Source: Macrotis lagotis
Taxonomy: Eukaryota; Chordata; Mammalia; Peramelemorphia; Peramelidae
DNA: 64,000 nt
Reading direction: 5' to 3'
Assembly (NCBI RefSeq): GCF_037893015.1
Contig: NC_133664.1
Location: 131,220,600-131,284,599 of the forward strand
Positions 43,601-53,940 of the stretch are shown piece by piece; within the stretch, counting starts at the first letter, position 1, and each line of letters starts with the position of its first letter. The translations under genes were made by a program, and so were the position numbers. Under the pieces are notes generated by a model, which was not told where the DNA came from, ran no database searches, and was given only the letters and a program-made list of their open reading frames with translations.

Positions 43601-46600
43601 AGCCCCTCTTCTAGAGTTTTTTGTCTTGGTAACCTAAATAGCAATTAGGGGTTTAACTCATTTCTATGCTGTGAGTCACAGCCACACAAATGTGACACAA
43701 GTACAGGCACACATAAGCAGACGCTAATAAGAGGTCTGAAAAACAAACACACAAGCAGATAGATGTTTATGATACGTGTATTTGCATTTGTGTATGTGTG
43801 TCTAGATAATATTTATTTGTTAAAATTTATATATAAATATATATAGGATCTATTACAGTGTAAATCTATTTTTACATGTCTATATCTTACATCCATATAC
43901 ATGTATACATATATAGATATGCTCATGATGTATATTTTACATATTGTTTTTGTATATGTATAGATGTATCTATCTTTCTTTAGCTATCTACCAATATCAT
44001 CAGCTTCAGTCTTTCCCTTCAGCTTCAGCCCTGCATCATCAATCAGTTGTTGAATATCTCAAACCTAGAATTTCCCAGAAAACATTGCAAACTCTAAAAT
44101 AGAACTCATTATTTTTTTTTTTAGGTTTTTGCAAGGCAAATGGGGTTGCTTGCCCAAGGCCACACAGCTAGGTAGTTATTAAGTGTCTGAGACTGGATTT
44201 GAACCCAGGCGCTCCTGACTCCAGGGCTGGTGCTTTATCCACTGCGCCACCTAGCTGCCCCAGAACTCATTATTTTTTATAAACCTCCTTTTTGAAATTT
44301 TGTTCTCTTCTCCCAGGTTTATAACCTCAATGTTATTTTCAACTCCTTGCCTTTCCCTCATCACTTCTATCCATTCAATTGCAAAATTTTGTAGTATCTT
44401 TTGCAATATCTCTTATATCCTCCTTTTTTTCCACATACACAGAACTTCCCATCTTTGTTCAGACTCCTCCTACCTTTCACCTAGACAATTGCAACAACCT
44501 GCTAATTCATTTACCTTAGTCAAGTCTCTTACCATTCCAGGCAATCTATATATTTCTGCTGAAGTAGTCATGTGTTTCTCCTTTTTAATTCAACTCATCT
44601 GGCATCCTATCTACCCATACTGTCTGACTCCAAATTTCTTTCCAGTTTATTGCATATTACTCCCCCTCCCACAGCACAACTAGCCTTTTCTTTTTCCAGT
44701 CACACAAGTCTCCATGTCTTTGTGAGGCCCATCCCACATTACTGGATAAACTCTTCTTCCTTAGAGACTTCTCTTTTAAAACACAGCTCAGGATTCTGTC
44801 ATTTTACATGGATCCTTTTCAAATCTCCCAGCTAGGGATTTCCTTCATTCAAACTACTTTGAATGTTTGCTTTTATTCATTTTATATTTATATTGTACAT
44901 ATTTTTATATGTACTTGTTTGCTTCATTTCACTAGGTAAGTTCCTTGTGAATAGGGATAGTTTCATTTTCATTTCAACTACCTCTTAATAAGTCCATGAT
45001 TGGTTAATTGTTTGAACAGGAAGGTAAAAACATTCTCAACTATGGTATATAAACAAAAGTCAAAGAAATTCTTTGTTGTTTACTTCAGAGAGAAGCCGGA
45101 ACATAATTTTATTTCATTTTTTAGGCCTACATGTAGAAGAGGTTGTAGATTTATTTAGAGGGTAAAAGTGGTCCAGTGGATAAAAGTTAAATGGAGACAT
45201 ATTTTTGACTGAATATAAAGAAAAATTATCTAGGTTTTTTTTTTAGGTTTTTTTTTTTTGGCAAGGCAAATAGGGTTAAGTGGCTTGCCCAAGGCCACAC
45301 AGCTAGGTAATTATTAAATGTCTGAGGCCAGATTTGAACTCAGGTACTCCTGACTCCAGGGCCGGTGTTCTATCCACTACACCACCTAGCTGCCCCAAGA
45401 AAAATTATCTAAAAAATAGAGAAGACCAAAAATGGAATGGCTATTTTCTTAGGTGCAGTAAATTGCCCATTAGTGAAATTGACCAGTTAGAAAAAACTGA
45501 ATTTTATCGAGTATAGAGGAAATTATGGTATAGCATATAGATTGCTTCTTTTAATCTGTCTTTGTGTTTAATAACTTAATAGTTTCTAGTTGTTTGAATT
45601 TATTTTTTGAAAATAATTTTCAGATCTCTCCAATAATTTTGAAATGATACTTTATTGCTAGCAATGATGGCTATTGAATATGTGGGAATCAAAGTTTAAT
45701 ATATGGAATGTCTGAATGATTAGACCTAAAACTTAGGATAATAACTAAAGATGAAAATGGTATTTATTATCTATATTAAAACATACCACACTGTATTCTG
45801 TCTCATTATAGTTTATTATATTTGTAAATTATGGGTATTTTGAATATGTTAACTATTTTCTTGCTGATTTTTCTTTCAAAATGCTTTATTTTCCTTGTAG
45901 AAGAGGTTATATGTAAAATAATAACAAACAATAAGCATATTTTATGGGCTTATTAAAAATTCAGTAGATACATTTCATGTTGTTTCTTTGCCTGAAGGTA
46001 ACTTGACTTTTATGTGTTTTTTATTTTAGCAAGATCAGCATTGCAGATAGCTTGTAAGTATTCTGTATCTCAAAAGAAGTTTGTTTTCAAAAAAAGTTCA
46101 GTAATGTGCAATTTTTTTAAGGGGGCATATTTTCCACTGATGTCAGTTTGCCAGTTATAAAATTCAACATACAGAATTGATCTAGAAGTAAGATAATTTC
46201 AAATGAGAAATAGCTTTAGTTACTTTTCAATTTTTACTGAACTTGATAGGCATTTGTAGAATTAAAAAAAGTCTTGACTACTATATTTAGTATAGTTGTT
46301 TTTCTTTATAATACTATGTATTTCATTTTATTCATTTAAAATGTGATTTTTGAGAAGGTATCTAGGCTTCTCCACATTGTCAAATGAGTCTATGACATAC
46401 ACACAAAAAGATTAGGATCCCTTCATTTTACCTCATTCATTAATAGTAGAAACTATAGACTTTATTACCCTATTTGTTGGTTTACAACTTTTCAAATCCA
46501 TGGTAAAAAAACTAAGATGAATGGAAGTTGGATGCATGACAGGTGACAGAATGGAGAAGAGATATTTACTCTAAGGGAGCTAGTGTATAAATAAATACAC

Positions 46601-47415
46601 CCAAATACATTATGCTGAAATTATGCATTTATAGCTATCTCTTTATATATAGACTGGTCTTTTAGCACAGGGTCTGACTAAATTGAAAACTAAATTTAGG
46701 GCTCAAAAATTCCCTAAGTGGCAAGAAAAATGAAACCATTTAACTAATTCATGAGCTCAAATCTACCCTCCCTCTTGATCTTTTACTTTATCTTTAGTAT
46801 GGCATATTTTAGTAATGCTACCTAGGACCTTTGGATTATAAATTCTGAGAAAACAAATCCTCCAGTATAAGCTTTTTTAAGGTGTAGGACTACATATATA
46901 CACAGAGTTAGAGAAGAATATATAGCTAATTAAGTGTTTGAGACCAAATTTGAACTCAGGTACTCCTGACTCCAGGGCTGGTGCTCTATCCACTGCACCA
47001 CCTAGCTGCCCCAGTTTCAGTTTCTTTTGAAGTAATCTGATCTAATATGTAAAGGCATAAAGCAGCTAAATTACTCTCTCAGAATTGTTCAAACCTAGTT
47101 AGTGACTTATAGGGATTAGAACTAAAATCTCCTGATTCCCAGTTATTTCCATTATGCCATTTCATTTTTTTTAATTCAAAAGATGTTATTAACAATTGAT
47201 TGGTCACTTAGTGTATTGTTTACTTTGCAGTTAGAAAGAAGAATAGGTACTATTATTATTTTATTTTAAAACTGTATCTATTTTCTCCAAGATACAAAGC
47301 CTCCCAGATATAAATGTGGCATTTCAAAAGCTTGTCCAGAAAAGCATTTTGCTTTCAAAATGGCAAGTGGAGCAGCTAATGTCGTTGGCCCCAAAATTTG
47401 TGTGGAAGACAATAT
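34621..47415 (+). CDS. FAM3C: FAM3C (ILEI), N-terminal part, join of four exons
   Basis: Join 34,621-34,633, 38,610-38,714, 46,030-46,053 and 47,292-47,415 gives 266 nt: 88 codons plus 2 nt in one open frame. The human protein has about 227 residues as I recall. FAM3C/ILEI is a secreted FAM3-family protein (interleukin-like EMT inducer) made through the secretory pathway. Residues about 7-25 form the hydrophobic signal segment ([14 protein letters not shown]), followed by [16 protein letters not shown]. The ILEI/PANDER lectin-like domain starts near residue 54 ([19 protein letters not shown]; then ANVVGPKIC). Cysteines at 56, 62 and 84 correspond to human 58, 64 and 86, two positions earlier because the linker encoded by exon 4 is shorter. 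The remaining exons lie past the window or are lost near the gap. Identification rests on remembered family sequence and is firm; no break is seen. Confidence 0.95.
34800..36270 (-). mobile_element. L2 LINE relic, antisense, split by L1
   Basis: Body text at 34,890-34,990 (aaggtaactgggagtcactg, attaggtgactgtaatgaag), 35,190-35,306 (gagccatggaaga) and 35,749-36,270 (gacatgttgaatagatgatg, agagaagagaagagggcctagg). 34,995-35,120 is a separate L1-like scrap. Heavily decayed. Confidence 0.6.
35307..35748 (-). mobile_element. 5'-truncated L1, antisense
   Basis: ttccagttacatattatgaaag, accattcatccacttgcata, tgactaagggaaaagaaaga, tgttgttaataaatagaatg. TSDs are CATGGAAGATTT (35,295-35,306) and CATGGAAGGTTT (35,749-35,760). 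Confidence 0.85.
36530..36682 (-). mobile_element. tRNA-head SINE, antisense
   Basis: ttttgtgaggcaatgcagtta through to ctatccacctagccacccc, with a small deletion in the tRNA-like head. Confidence 0.85.
36687..37264 (+). repeat. 51-bp direct duplication, 527 bp apart
   Basis: 36,687-36,737 and 37,214-37,264 are the same apart from two g/a changes: gcaggggctttcctccct, gtcaggagagaaccagag, aagtgatttaaag. The sequences beyond diverge. Confidence 0.9.
36877..37046 (+). mobile_element. tRNA-head SINE, sense, near full length
   Basis: GGGGCGGCTAGGTGGCGTAG, A box around tggcgtagtgg, B box GGGTTCAAATC, tail ttgcaaaaacctaaaaataaa. TSDs are GAAACGTGAATTCT (36,863-36,876) and GAAACATGAATTCT (37,047-37,060). 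Their single difference is CpG decay. Confidence 0.95.
37265..37690. other. Intron 2, nothing recognised
   Basis: No repeat named. A short minus-strand open frame (37,358-37,576) is unrecognised. Confidence 0.4.
37697..37920 (+). mobile_element. THER/MIR-type SINE, sense
   Basis: gaggcagttaggtgacccctc, ggtctcagacattttctagc, tgtgatcttgagaataac, aggcttagcacagtactcaac, tgaatgcttattgcttt. Confidence 0.65.
38610..38714 (+). CDS. FAM3C: FAM3C exon 3 (signal segment)
   Basis: 105 nt between acceptor attctttAG (38,608-38,609) and donor GTAAGT (from 38,715). It enters in phase 1, completing Gly5, and leaves in phase 1. Encodes [20 protein letters not shown] and then [15 protein letters not shown]. 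The long run of hydrophobic residues after K8 is the signal/anchor segment that directs FAM3C into the endoplasmic reticulum. It differs from the human sequence I recall at only a few positions (A7V, V17I, M25L, A27S, S28N). Confidence 0.97.
40806..41030 (-). mobile_element. MAR1-type SINE, antisense
   Basis: gattgttgttaagccattttc, ttggggttttcttggcaaag, ttccttctccatctcatatt, gaagtgacttgcctcagg, ttaaattcagggtttcctg. Confidence 0.85.
41215..42185 (-). mobile_element. 5'-truncated L1 with ORF2 C-terminal remnant, antisense
   Basis: About 970 bp. It has a 3' untranslated part with a C-run at 41,281-41,290, then ORF2 text. The minus frame 41,584-41,799 contains [11 protein letters not shown] and [15 protein letters not shown], matching the L1 ORF2 C-terminus pattern (YTMEYYxAIKN, LexiiLSklSq). 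Further upstream ORF2 text (ccattgctggatcaa-like, ttccaccaacaatgtt, tgaggtagtacttcagag) is frame-broken. A dead copy. Confidence 0.9.
42524..43277 (-). mobile_element. Probable antisense solo LTR inside L2
   Basis: A non-L2 insertion of about 750 bp separates L2 text ending at gtagtctgg from L2 text resuming near 43,315. On the minus strand it begins TGTGGGAATTAAG and has a good TATA box (TATATAAAAG, plus coordinates 42,696-42,705), with a short R/U5-like end. No internal viral gene. Ends are approximate, and no clear target duplication was found. Confidence 0.45.
44118..44261 (-). mobile_element. tRNA-head SINE, antisense
   Basis: aggtttttgcaaggcaaatgg to tgcgccacctagctgcccc, with a 7-bp deletion in ggggtt(aagtggc). 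TSD AGAACTCATTATTTTTT (44,101-44,117 and 44,262-44,278). Inserted in L2. Confidence 0.95.
45233..45396 (-). mobile_element. tRNA-head SINE, antisense, perfect 15-bp TSD
   Basis: ggcaaggcaaatagggttaag to caccacctagctgcccc. TSD AAGAAAAATTATCTA (45,218-45,232 and 45,397-45,411), exact, so young. Confidence 0.95.
45412..46029. other. End of intron 3, no repeat recognised
   Basis: Ends in a clear polypyrimidine tract and acceptor (ttttttattttAG) for exon 4. Confidence 0.5.
46030..46053 (+). CDS. FAM3C: FAM3C exon 4 (24-nt microexon)
   Basis: Acceptor ttattttAG (46,028-46,029) and donor GTAAGT (from 46,054) bound CA AGA TCA GCA TTG CAG ATA GCT T. It completes Ala40 (G|CA), adds RSALQIA, and leaves in phase 1, so T joins AT of exon 5 to give Tyr48. 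The human linker here is, from memory, two residues longer (ARSALDTAARSTK against [11 protein letters not shown]). The exon therefore seems 6 nt shorter, a frame-preserving change in the linker between the signal and the lectin-like domain. Confidence 0.88.
46054..47291 (+). other. FAM3C: FAM3C intron 4 (phase 1)
   Basis: 1,238 bp, mostly without named repeats before 46,900. Then a SINE fragment (46,918-47,012) and a MIR scrap (about 47,075-47,165). Confidence 0.85.
46918..47012 (-). mobile_element. tRNA-head SINE fragment, antisense
   Basis: tatagctaattaagtgtttgag, gaactcaggtactcctgac, to caccacctagctgcccc. The 3' half is missing. Confidence 0.85.
47292..47415 (+). CDS. FAM3C: FAM3C exon 5 (start of ILEI/PANDER domain)
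   Basis: 124 nt between acceptor ttctccaAG (47,290-47,291) and donor GTAAGT (from 47,416). Enters in phase 1 and leaves in phase 2 after AT. Encodes [20 protein letters not shown], then [20 protein letters not shown]. This is the strongest identification in the window: it differs from the human segment I recall at one residue (ICV for ICL). Three cysteines (56, 62, 84) belong to the conserved FAM3 disulfide set. Confidence 0.98.
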
Positions 47416-47804
47416 GTAAGTATTGTATTGTAAGGTGGTATAACTTGAAACAATAATTTCATGAATTTATCATTTTAACATAACTTCCAAAGCTGAGTTG
47501 AAAGCTGAAGTTAATTTTTTCATATTTTAATCTCTAATAATTCATGTAAATAGGACTTTCCAGGTGATGTTTTCTCATTCATTACTTAATTTTTAAAGAT
47601 GTATTAATCTATTTTTCTAGAACTTTTAAGAGAACTTTGTTTCAGACTTAGAGAATGATGTTGCATTAGATAATGAAATAATATCTTCCTTTTTGATTTT
47701 GCACAAGTAGTGTTCTAACTCTGAATTGCATGTCCTCCTGACCTCACAGATCCCTTAACTTTCTTTAAAATATAGCTCAGGCACATCCTTCTTGACTACA
47801 ACTA

Positions 47805-47955
47805 TAACAAGAACTAGCATTTATATTGTGTCTTCTATGTGCCAAAGGGCCTATTAAGTGCTTTATAAGAATCTCATTTGATCCTCAGAACAACCCTGGA
47901 AAGCAGTGCTTCCCTAATTTTATAGTTGAGGATACTTGGAATCCTAGAAATCTGA
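47805..47955 (-). mobile_element. MIR-type SINE, antisense
   Basis: aactagcatttatattgtgtc, ctatgtgccaaagggcctat, taagtgctttataagaatctc, atttgatcctcagaacaacc. Confidence 0.75.
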
Positions 47956-48171
47956 TCTTCAGATGAATTTATTTTTATATATTTACAAAGTTTATATATT
48001 GTAGAGGCAAGGAACTGTGTGCTTTTTAGAAATCTTTTAGAGATTTCTGCTTCTGTTTCTGACAAAACTAACCTTTGTACCTTGTATAATTTAATTTTGA
48101 ACTTTGAGATTCAAAGGTCAACTTTTAGTTCACTCTTAATGATAAATATTTATTAAGGCATTTCAAAAAAC

Positions 48172-48271
48172 NNNNNNNNNNNNNNNNNNNNNNNNNNNNN
48201 NNNNNNNNNNNNNNNNNNNNNNNNNNNNNNNNNNNNNNNNNNNNNNNNNNNNNNNNNNNNNNNNNNNNNNN
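48172..48271. other. Assembly gap, 100 N
   Basis: Exactly 100 N, the usual placeholder for a gap of unknown true size. Confidence 1.
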
Positions 48272-49880
48272 CTATAAAATTAAAGAAGGTAGAAGTATAG
48301 ACTATTGAATTTTAAAAGTCCAGAACTAATTTCTTTTATTCATGACTTGAAGAGTTCAGAGGAGTGAGTAATCTTTGAACTGGAATCATTATAAAAAGAC
48401 CTTGTGAAAGGGATGGTTTGGGAGCTTAACTTTGAGGAATGTGTAAGAATTGAATAAATGGAAAGTACATTTTAGACAGCAAAGGATTTATGGTAGAAAA
48501 AAATTCGGAGCTTACCAAAGTACTTGTGTTCAAACCTGAGTATGCTAGGTACCCTCAAGGAATTTAACTGAATGGGAAATTTATGCCTTTCTTCCACTTA
48601 CTACTTTTGTGATCTTAGGGAAGACACTTCAACATCAACGATCTTTAATTTTCCTCATCTGCAAAATGAAGAGATGGATTAGGTGCTTCCTAAAGTCACT
48701 CCCAGTTCTAAATCAATGAACCAGTGATTCTATAGCTTGAAACTGAGTATGAACAGGGTATGTTTGGGTGTCAATAAAGGGGATGGGTGGGTTTAAAATG
48801 AAAGGTTCATATCAAAAAAAGTGAAAAATAAGATTACAATTGACTTCAAAGACCCCATTGAAAAGTCTGAAATATATTTTGTTTCTAATGGAAAGCAAAT
48901 GGAGGTGTTTGAATTGAAGAATGACTTAATGAGGTCAGCATTTTTGGATTAGCCTGAGACAGGGCAGATAAAAGAGGAAGAGATTATAAATTGACAGACT
49001 AGTAGTGAATGAGAGGTCTAGTATATGACATGTTTGCCTAGATAAGGTTGGTAGCACTGGGGTTAAGGAGGAGACTATGAGAATACTATGAAACATCACG
49101 AAGATGGTGAATAAATGGATTTTAAAGCAGCATTGATGAAGAGAATGTATGCTAGCATGGGAACTCAGGAGACCAGGGTTTCAGCCCCAGATCTTTTATT
49201 AACTAGATTTGCAACTACAAGAAAATTATTTGGTATCCTCTAAACTTTACTTCATCTGTAAAAATGGAAATACCAGTTCTTACAATACCTACCTCATAGG
49301 GTAATTATGAGGAAATTTGGTATACATTTATGCTTCACTTTAACTCTAGTCCTAACTAGATGAATCCCTTATCTGACGAAAATCAGTGATAGAACTTGTT
49401 GGAACAGTCACATTTAAGGAGAAGAGCAGACAGTTGAGGGAACTAAGAAGAAATGATAGAGAGATAGGAGGAAGTGGTCCATGAATGTATAGTATCACAG
49501 AAGTCAAAGGAGGATATTCTCAAAGAGGTAATAATCTTATCTAATGGAGCAAAAGAGAAAAGATAAAGAAGATTAGAACTGAGGAAAAAGCATTCAGTGA
49601 TTAGGAGGGTATTTGTGACTATGGAGGGAATAGCTTAAATAGAACGATAGCAGAATGATCATACAAAAAAGAGGATAGAAGGTAGAAAATGGCATCAGGA
49701 GTAAGGAAATAGAAACGCCAAAGTGTTTCACTGAAATGAAAGTAATGAGAGAGATAAAAAAATTTAAGATAAGTAGTAAAGTTAAAAGGTGAGGGGTTGG
49801 GACAAGACAGAGAAATCATTGAATAATAGAACCCTTAGTCTTGGGCAGCAAAATTTTAAAGGGCTTTTTTAAAAAAAGCC
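48272..49880 (-). mobile_element. Probable L2-derived sequence, antisense, with MIR insertions
   Basis: Purine-rich text such as tgaagaatgacttaatgaggtc (48,920), gcctgagacagggcagataaaag (48,951) and gagagataggaggaagtgg (49,459) is in the style of the antisense L2 body. Within it, 48,590-48,735 (ttttgtgatcttagggaagac, tcctcatctgcaaaatgaag) and 49,155-49,335 (aactcaggagaccagggttt, cttcatctgtaaaaatggaa) are sense MIR copies. The L2 call is tentative. Confidence 0.45.
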
Positions 49881-50600
49881 AAATGGGATAAACATTAAAA
49901 TCAGGGTATACACAGATGGGGAGTGAATGTGATTTGGCAAATAACAAAAATCTTAAGAAAGACTGAGTTCCAAGCATTCATGGAGACCCATACCAGTAGA
50001 GCTAAACCATAAGGCAGGATAACATTTCACCCATGAAAGACAAGTTTATTGGCATAATAAGGCTACATTTAAGGATATATATGAAGTGAAACTTGACCAG
50101 TTCAATTCAATTCATTCCACATTTTTAGGATTCATCTATTGCTGAGTTGAGATTTTTAAACCTCCAGAAAGCCAGAATTAATTAGTCAATTGACCAGCAA
50201 GGAAGTTAGCAGGGACTCTTGAAATGAATGTAGTTTTTTTCTTAATAGTAAGTAATCACAAAAAGTAAACATGCATTTTTTCCATTCTGAATTAAAAATT
50301 GTTCCAACTCATAATTCCTTAATTGATGGGTTTATTTGTAAAACTATATTTGACTTTAAAGTTGCTTTCTTTCTTGGTACTGCCATTGCCTTTCTCTAGT
50401 TATTTTTTCTCTTTTAGTTCATTTTGTTACTGTCCCTACTATTAAAATATCTTCAAAGTGAATATGCTCAAATATATATATAAAATATATTATTTGACAA
50501 AATGCAAAAATTCCTTACCTTATAGTTCTTTTTCTAGAAAACACAGGAAGAAGCTCTGACCTTTCTTGACATACACTGTCAGGATCTTAGGTTTCTAAGG
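49881..50600. other. Intron 5, nothing recognised
   Basis: No repeat family or coding sequence identified. Confidence 0.4.
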
Positions 50601-50604
50601 TTAA

Positions 50605-50750
50605 AGTCTCTTTTTTTTACTTAAAATTATTTTTATTTATTTTACCAAACATTTCCCAATTACACATAAAAATATTTTTAACAATCATTTTTTTAATATT
50701 GAGTTCTAAATTCTCTTTCTTCCTCCACTTCCTCTTTATGAAGGTAAGCA
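50605..50750 (-). mobile_element. L1-like 3'-end fragment, antisense
   Basis: acatttcccaattacacataaa, ttttaacaatcatttttttaat, attgagttctaaattctctttc resemble an older L1 3' end. Confidence 0.55.
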
Positions 50751-51280
50751 ACTGAAATCTCTTAATAGGGCAGTCTCAGTTGTCCCACCACAACCACCAC
50801 AGCACTTGGCTAAAAAAAGCAAACTTATCACTAGACAACTTGTCTCTGATTGCCTAACTTTACAAATGCATGTCTATGACTTGTATTCAAGGTTCTTAGT
50901 TCCAACTTGGTCTTCTCTTCTGGATATTCCATCAGTTTCACTTTATGTCTATGCCCTTGAATCTTCTAGGTTTTGAGTTTGCACTTGTTCCATAAGTATC
51001 TCCAACCAGCAGCTTAAGAAGTTGTCATCTTTTACACACTTTACATATAACTATAAACTGAAAATAATCAATGAATGCTAATTTCATTTTATGTCTATCA
51101 GGGGAAGAATTCAGAAGCTAGAAATCATAGGAACTTAAGGGCTTCATTTCTTTACAAAGCTGCAACAGGTGGTAAGTAACCAATATGTACAAGGGGCTGC
51201 AGCTGGAGGGGAGAGGACAATTTACAGAGACGAAAAATAAAAAAATGAAGGAAGCTACAATCTAGAGTTGAAGTGTCAAA
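50751..51280. other. Intron 5, nothing recognised
   Basis: No feature identified. Confidence 0.4.
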
Positions 51281-51480
51281 TATTCAACCCACACAGCAAC
51301 ACTTCCCAGTGCCCTGAACCAAATTAAAACGTAACTGGTAAATATTTTACAAAAAAATAAAAATAACAAAACATAGATAACATTACATTTTAAAACTAAG
51401 TGAATATGCAACAGACCTTCAGGGATTCTTATAAATGGATTAGTGATCCTGTTTCTAATTTAATTTGACAAAGCTGATCC
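51281..51480. mobile_element. Unclassified interspersed repeat, hAT-like
   Basis: gttgaagtgtcaaatattcaac, ccagtgccctgaaccaaatt, acatagataacattacatttta. Its right half matches 31,735-31,815. Contains gtgtcaaa near one end and tttgacaaa near the other, suggesting worn inverted termini. Confidence 0.4.
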
Positions 51481-52700
51481 AGAGAGATGATAAATGCATA
51501 CAATTAACTTTAACATAAATTAGAAAATAAGTGAACACTTTAGAAGTCTGATGTATCTGTAGTTTTCTTAAGTATGGCATGTTACCTTTCAGCCTGTGAT
51601 ATTCCACCAGCGCTCACTCCTCATTCCTCCTCAAAGGGAGGAATGCTGAGGGCCTTCAGGGTTCTTAACTGTTTTTTTTTTTGTCATGGTACAAATCTGG
51701 GAAAGTTTATGGATCCTTCCCAGAATAATGTTTTTAAAACCATAAAATAAAATATATAATAAATACAATAATGAAAATCAAAAATATATTTTTCTAAAAT
51801 ATCATGTTCATGTACCCTAGAATCCAGTTTTTGATCCACTGATATTATGTGGATACCAATAAAGTATACAGGATACCCAACAATAATCCTTGCTCCTAAT
51901 TCATAGTCTACTTCTTTTTTGAAATCATACAATTCTGCATGATATCATTTACATTGTTTCTCCTGAAGAATTATTTTGGTAGTTAATGTTTTATATTCTA
52001 CACAGAGCAAAGCATAATTTCACTTTTTTAAAAATTCTTTTATTTTTTCTTTCTTCCTCATGGTAGTCTTCCTCTTAGTTCTGATTTCTCTTTTACAACA
52101 TGATTAAGATAGAAATATGTTAAACAAATTGTACATGTACATGTAAATTGGATTGTTCACTGCTATGGGGTAGAAGAGGGGAAGGAAGGGTAGTAGAAAA
52201 ATGTGGGACTCAAAAGCCTGCAAAAAGACTAACATTGAAGACGATCTTGGCATGAAATTGGAAAAAATCAATTTAAAATTATATTCTATTCTAGCTTATC
52301 ATATTCTTCTCTGTTGCTTTTTGAGTAATTTACAGTGTTAATTCTTCAGGAACCTTAGCCTTCTAAGATTTACACCTGTATTGTATCACTTGAAGAATAC
52401 TGAGATTAAAAAAATGGAATTTTACTGTCAAGGAAAATTTGGGGGGATCATTAAAAGCATAATTTTCCAAGTGCTACCTGTCCTCCAACTAGTTAATTCT
52501 AGGTCCCAATAATTGTCTACCTTGGGTGCCAAGATATGCAAACAACCCTACTGGATGTCCATTCAACTGCAAATAAACACTTGAATAGTTGGCAGTCTTT
52601 TTCCACTTGGTTTTTTCCAGTGTTTAGTTGGGCCAAACTCTTCTTAAAACCATAAGCTTCTTTAGGAACTATTACCATGTTCCAGGACTGACTGACATTT
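51481..52700. other. Intron 5, mostly unclassified
   Basis: 51,655-51,830 (cagggttcttaactg, atggatccttcccagaataatg, aaccataaaataaaat) is another copy of the DNA-transposon-like family at 33,292 and about 59,690. The remainder is unrecognised. Confidence 0.4.
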
Positions 52701-52702
52701 TT

Positions 52703-52905
52703 GTTTGTTGTTGTTCAGTCATTTCAGTAGTGCCCAGCTCTTCATGACCCCGTCTAATGTTTTCTTGGCAAAGATACTGGAGTGGCTTCCCTTTTCTTTC
52801 TCCAGCTCATTTTACAGATAATGTGTGTGGCCAGATTTGAACTCAGAAGACGAGTCTTTCTGACTCCAAGCCTAGCAGTCTATACACTGTGTCACCTGGA
52901 TGCCT
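52703..52905 (-). mobile_element. MAR1-type SINE, antisense
   Basis: tgttgttgttcagtcatttcag, cttggcaaagatactggagtg, tctccagctcattttacagat, gaactcagaagacgagtc, cactgtgtcacctggatgcc. Confidence 0.85.
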
Positions 52906-53121
52906 GACTTACATTAGCAAAATCTTATCTACAAAAATGTCTGGGGAACCTCTGGAAATACCCTTCCATTTGGATCCTATGCAGGACATCTTCCATGATG
53001 GGAACAAAAATCTTTGGCAAGCATATATCATCCATTTCTCTGTCTCACTTGATCTGTTGACATAAATAAGAAAAAGATCATTGAATAGTTATTTGCTATT
53101 TTATCTTTCAAGGAATTCTGT

Positions 53122-53203
53122 TGCCTAGCTATGTGACCTTGGGCAAGTCTTAAGGTACCCAATTTAATTGCCCCATTGCCTTAAATAAATACAATTTTTT
53201 AAG
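53122..53203 (+). mobile_element. SINE 3' fragment, sense
   Basis: gcctagctatgtgaccttggg, then a broken core, then gccccattgccttaaataaa. Confidence 0.7.
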
Positions 53204-53734
53204 AAAGGAAGTCTATAATTTTGACATCCGCATGTTGATACTTTAAAAGAGAAACTTAAGGAGGAATTTTACTCAAACCAAATGTTTTGTTTTGTTTTGC
53301 ATTTTATAGTCAACAGACAAGAATTACACTGGAATTCTGTATTCTCTGTACTTTTCACAGGACTATAAATGTGATCTTAAAATATCATTTGCTAAAATTT
53401 TATCATACTTTCGGGAGGGATGCTCTTGATATTCATGTAGATTAGATTCATAAAAAATTTATAGTTATAAGAAATTAAGCTATAAGAAATTAAACTGTGG
53501 GTAACAGTTACTGATATTTTCCTGTTTGTTTTTAGTAATAATAATGTATGTAGCACATGATACCCTCTGTTCAAACATGGGACCCTGAATAACCACCCTT
53601 GATATTCCATAGGCCTACACATCTCTTCTACACCACAGTTGCAGAATCTCCAACAATGTATTTAGTTTTTTCCTTAGTTAGCCAGAATATATGTTTAATT
53701 CAAAGGAAACACATCAATGCACAATATACTAAAT
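53204..53734. other. Intron 5, nothing recognised
   Basis: A short internal tandem (ataagaaattaagct / ataagaaattaaact at about 53,466-53,497). Otherwise nothing named. Confidence 0.4.
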
Positions 53735-53940
53735 GTTTCTAATTATCTCATTTGATCCTCACAACCCTGCAATATAATTGCTATTATTTATTGCATTTTG
53801 CAGATGAGGAAACTGAGGCCAATAGTGGCTAAGTGATTTGATCAGGTTCACACAGCTAGCATCTGATACAAGATTTGAACTCAAGTTTTTCTGATTGCAG
53901 TCCCAGTGCTCTAACGACCATACCTCCTAACTGCCTAAGA
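53735..53940 (-). mobile_element. MIR-type SINE, antisense, well preserved
   Basis: tctcatttgatcctcacaacc, ttgcagatgaggaaactgagg, cacacagctagcatctgat, gatttgaactcaagtttttc, agtgctctaacgaccatac. Confidence 0.85.

Larger units (their letters stand above)
42200..45010 (+). mobile_element. Long L2 LINE relic, sense, with LTR and SINE insertions
   Basis: 42,200-42,533 is the 5' part. 43,315-43,560 is the reverse-transcriptase part: gttactaatgatctcttaatt, catcagtcactgttgaccacc, tctgtgggttttaatgacac, i.e. the degenerate [14 protein letters not shown] region. 43,990-44,100 and 44,280-45,010 run to the 3' end (gtttataacctcaatgttatt, aacctgctaattcatttacc, aggttccttgtgaatagggat-like). 43,640-43,980 holds TA/TG-rich microsatellite text. 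No frame is intact; the 127-codon frame at 44,300 follows L2 text by chance. Confidence 0.7.
38715..46029 (+). other. FAM3C: FAM3C intron 3 (phase 1)
   Basis: 7,315 bp. 38,760-40,800 is largely free of named repeats, except an L1-like 3' end at about 39,018-39,200 (ttattaatgtttttaaatgg, aaccccttgtaa-like text). Later parts hold MAR1, L1, L2, LTR and SINE copies, listed separately. Confidence 0.85.

Noticed and set aside
44300-44835. 127- and 87-codon plus-strand frames
   Set aside because: They follow L2 LINE text in broken frames and are not host genes.
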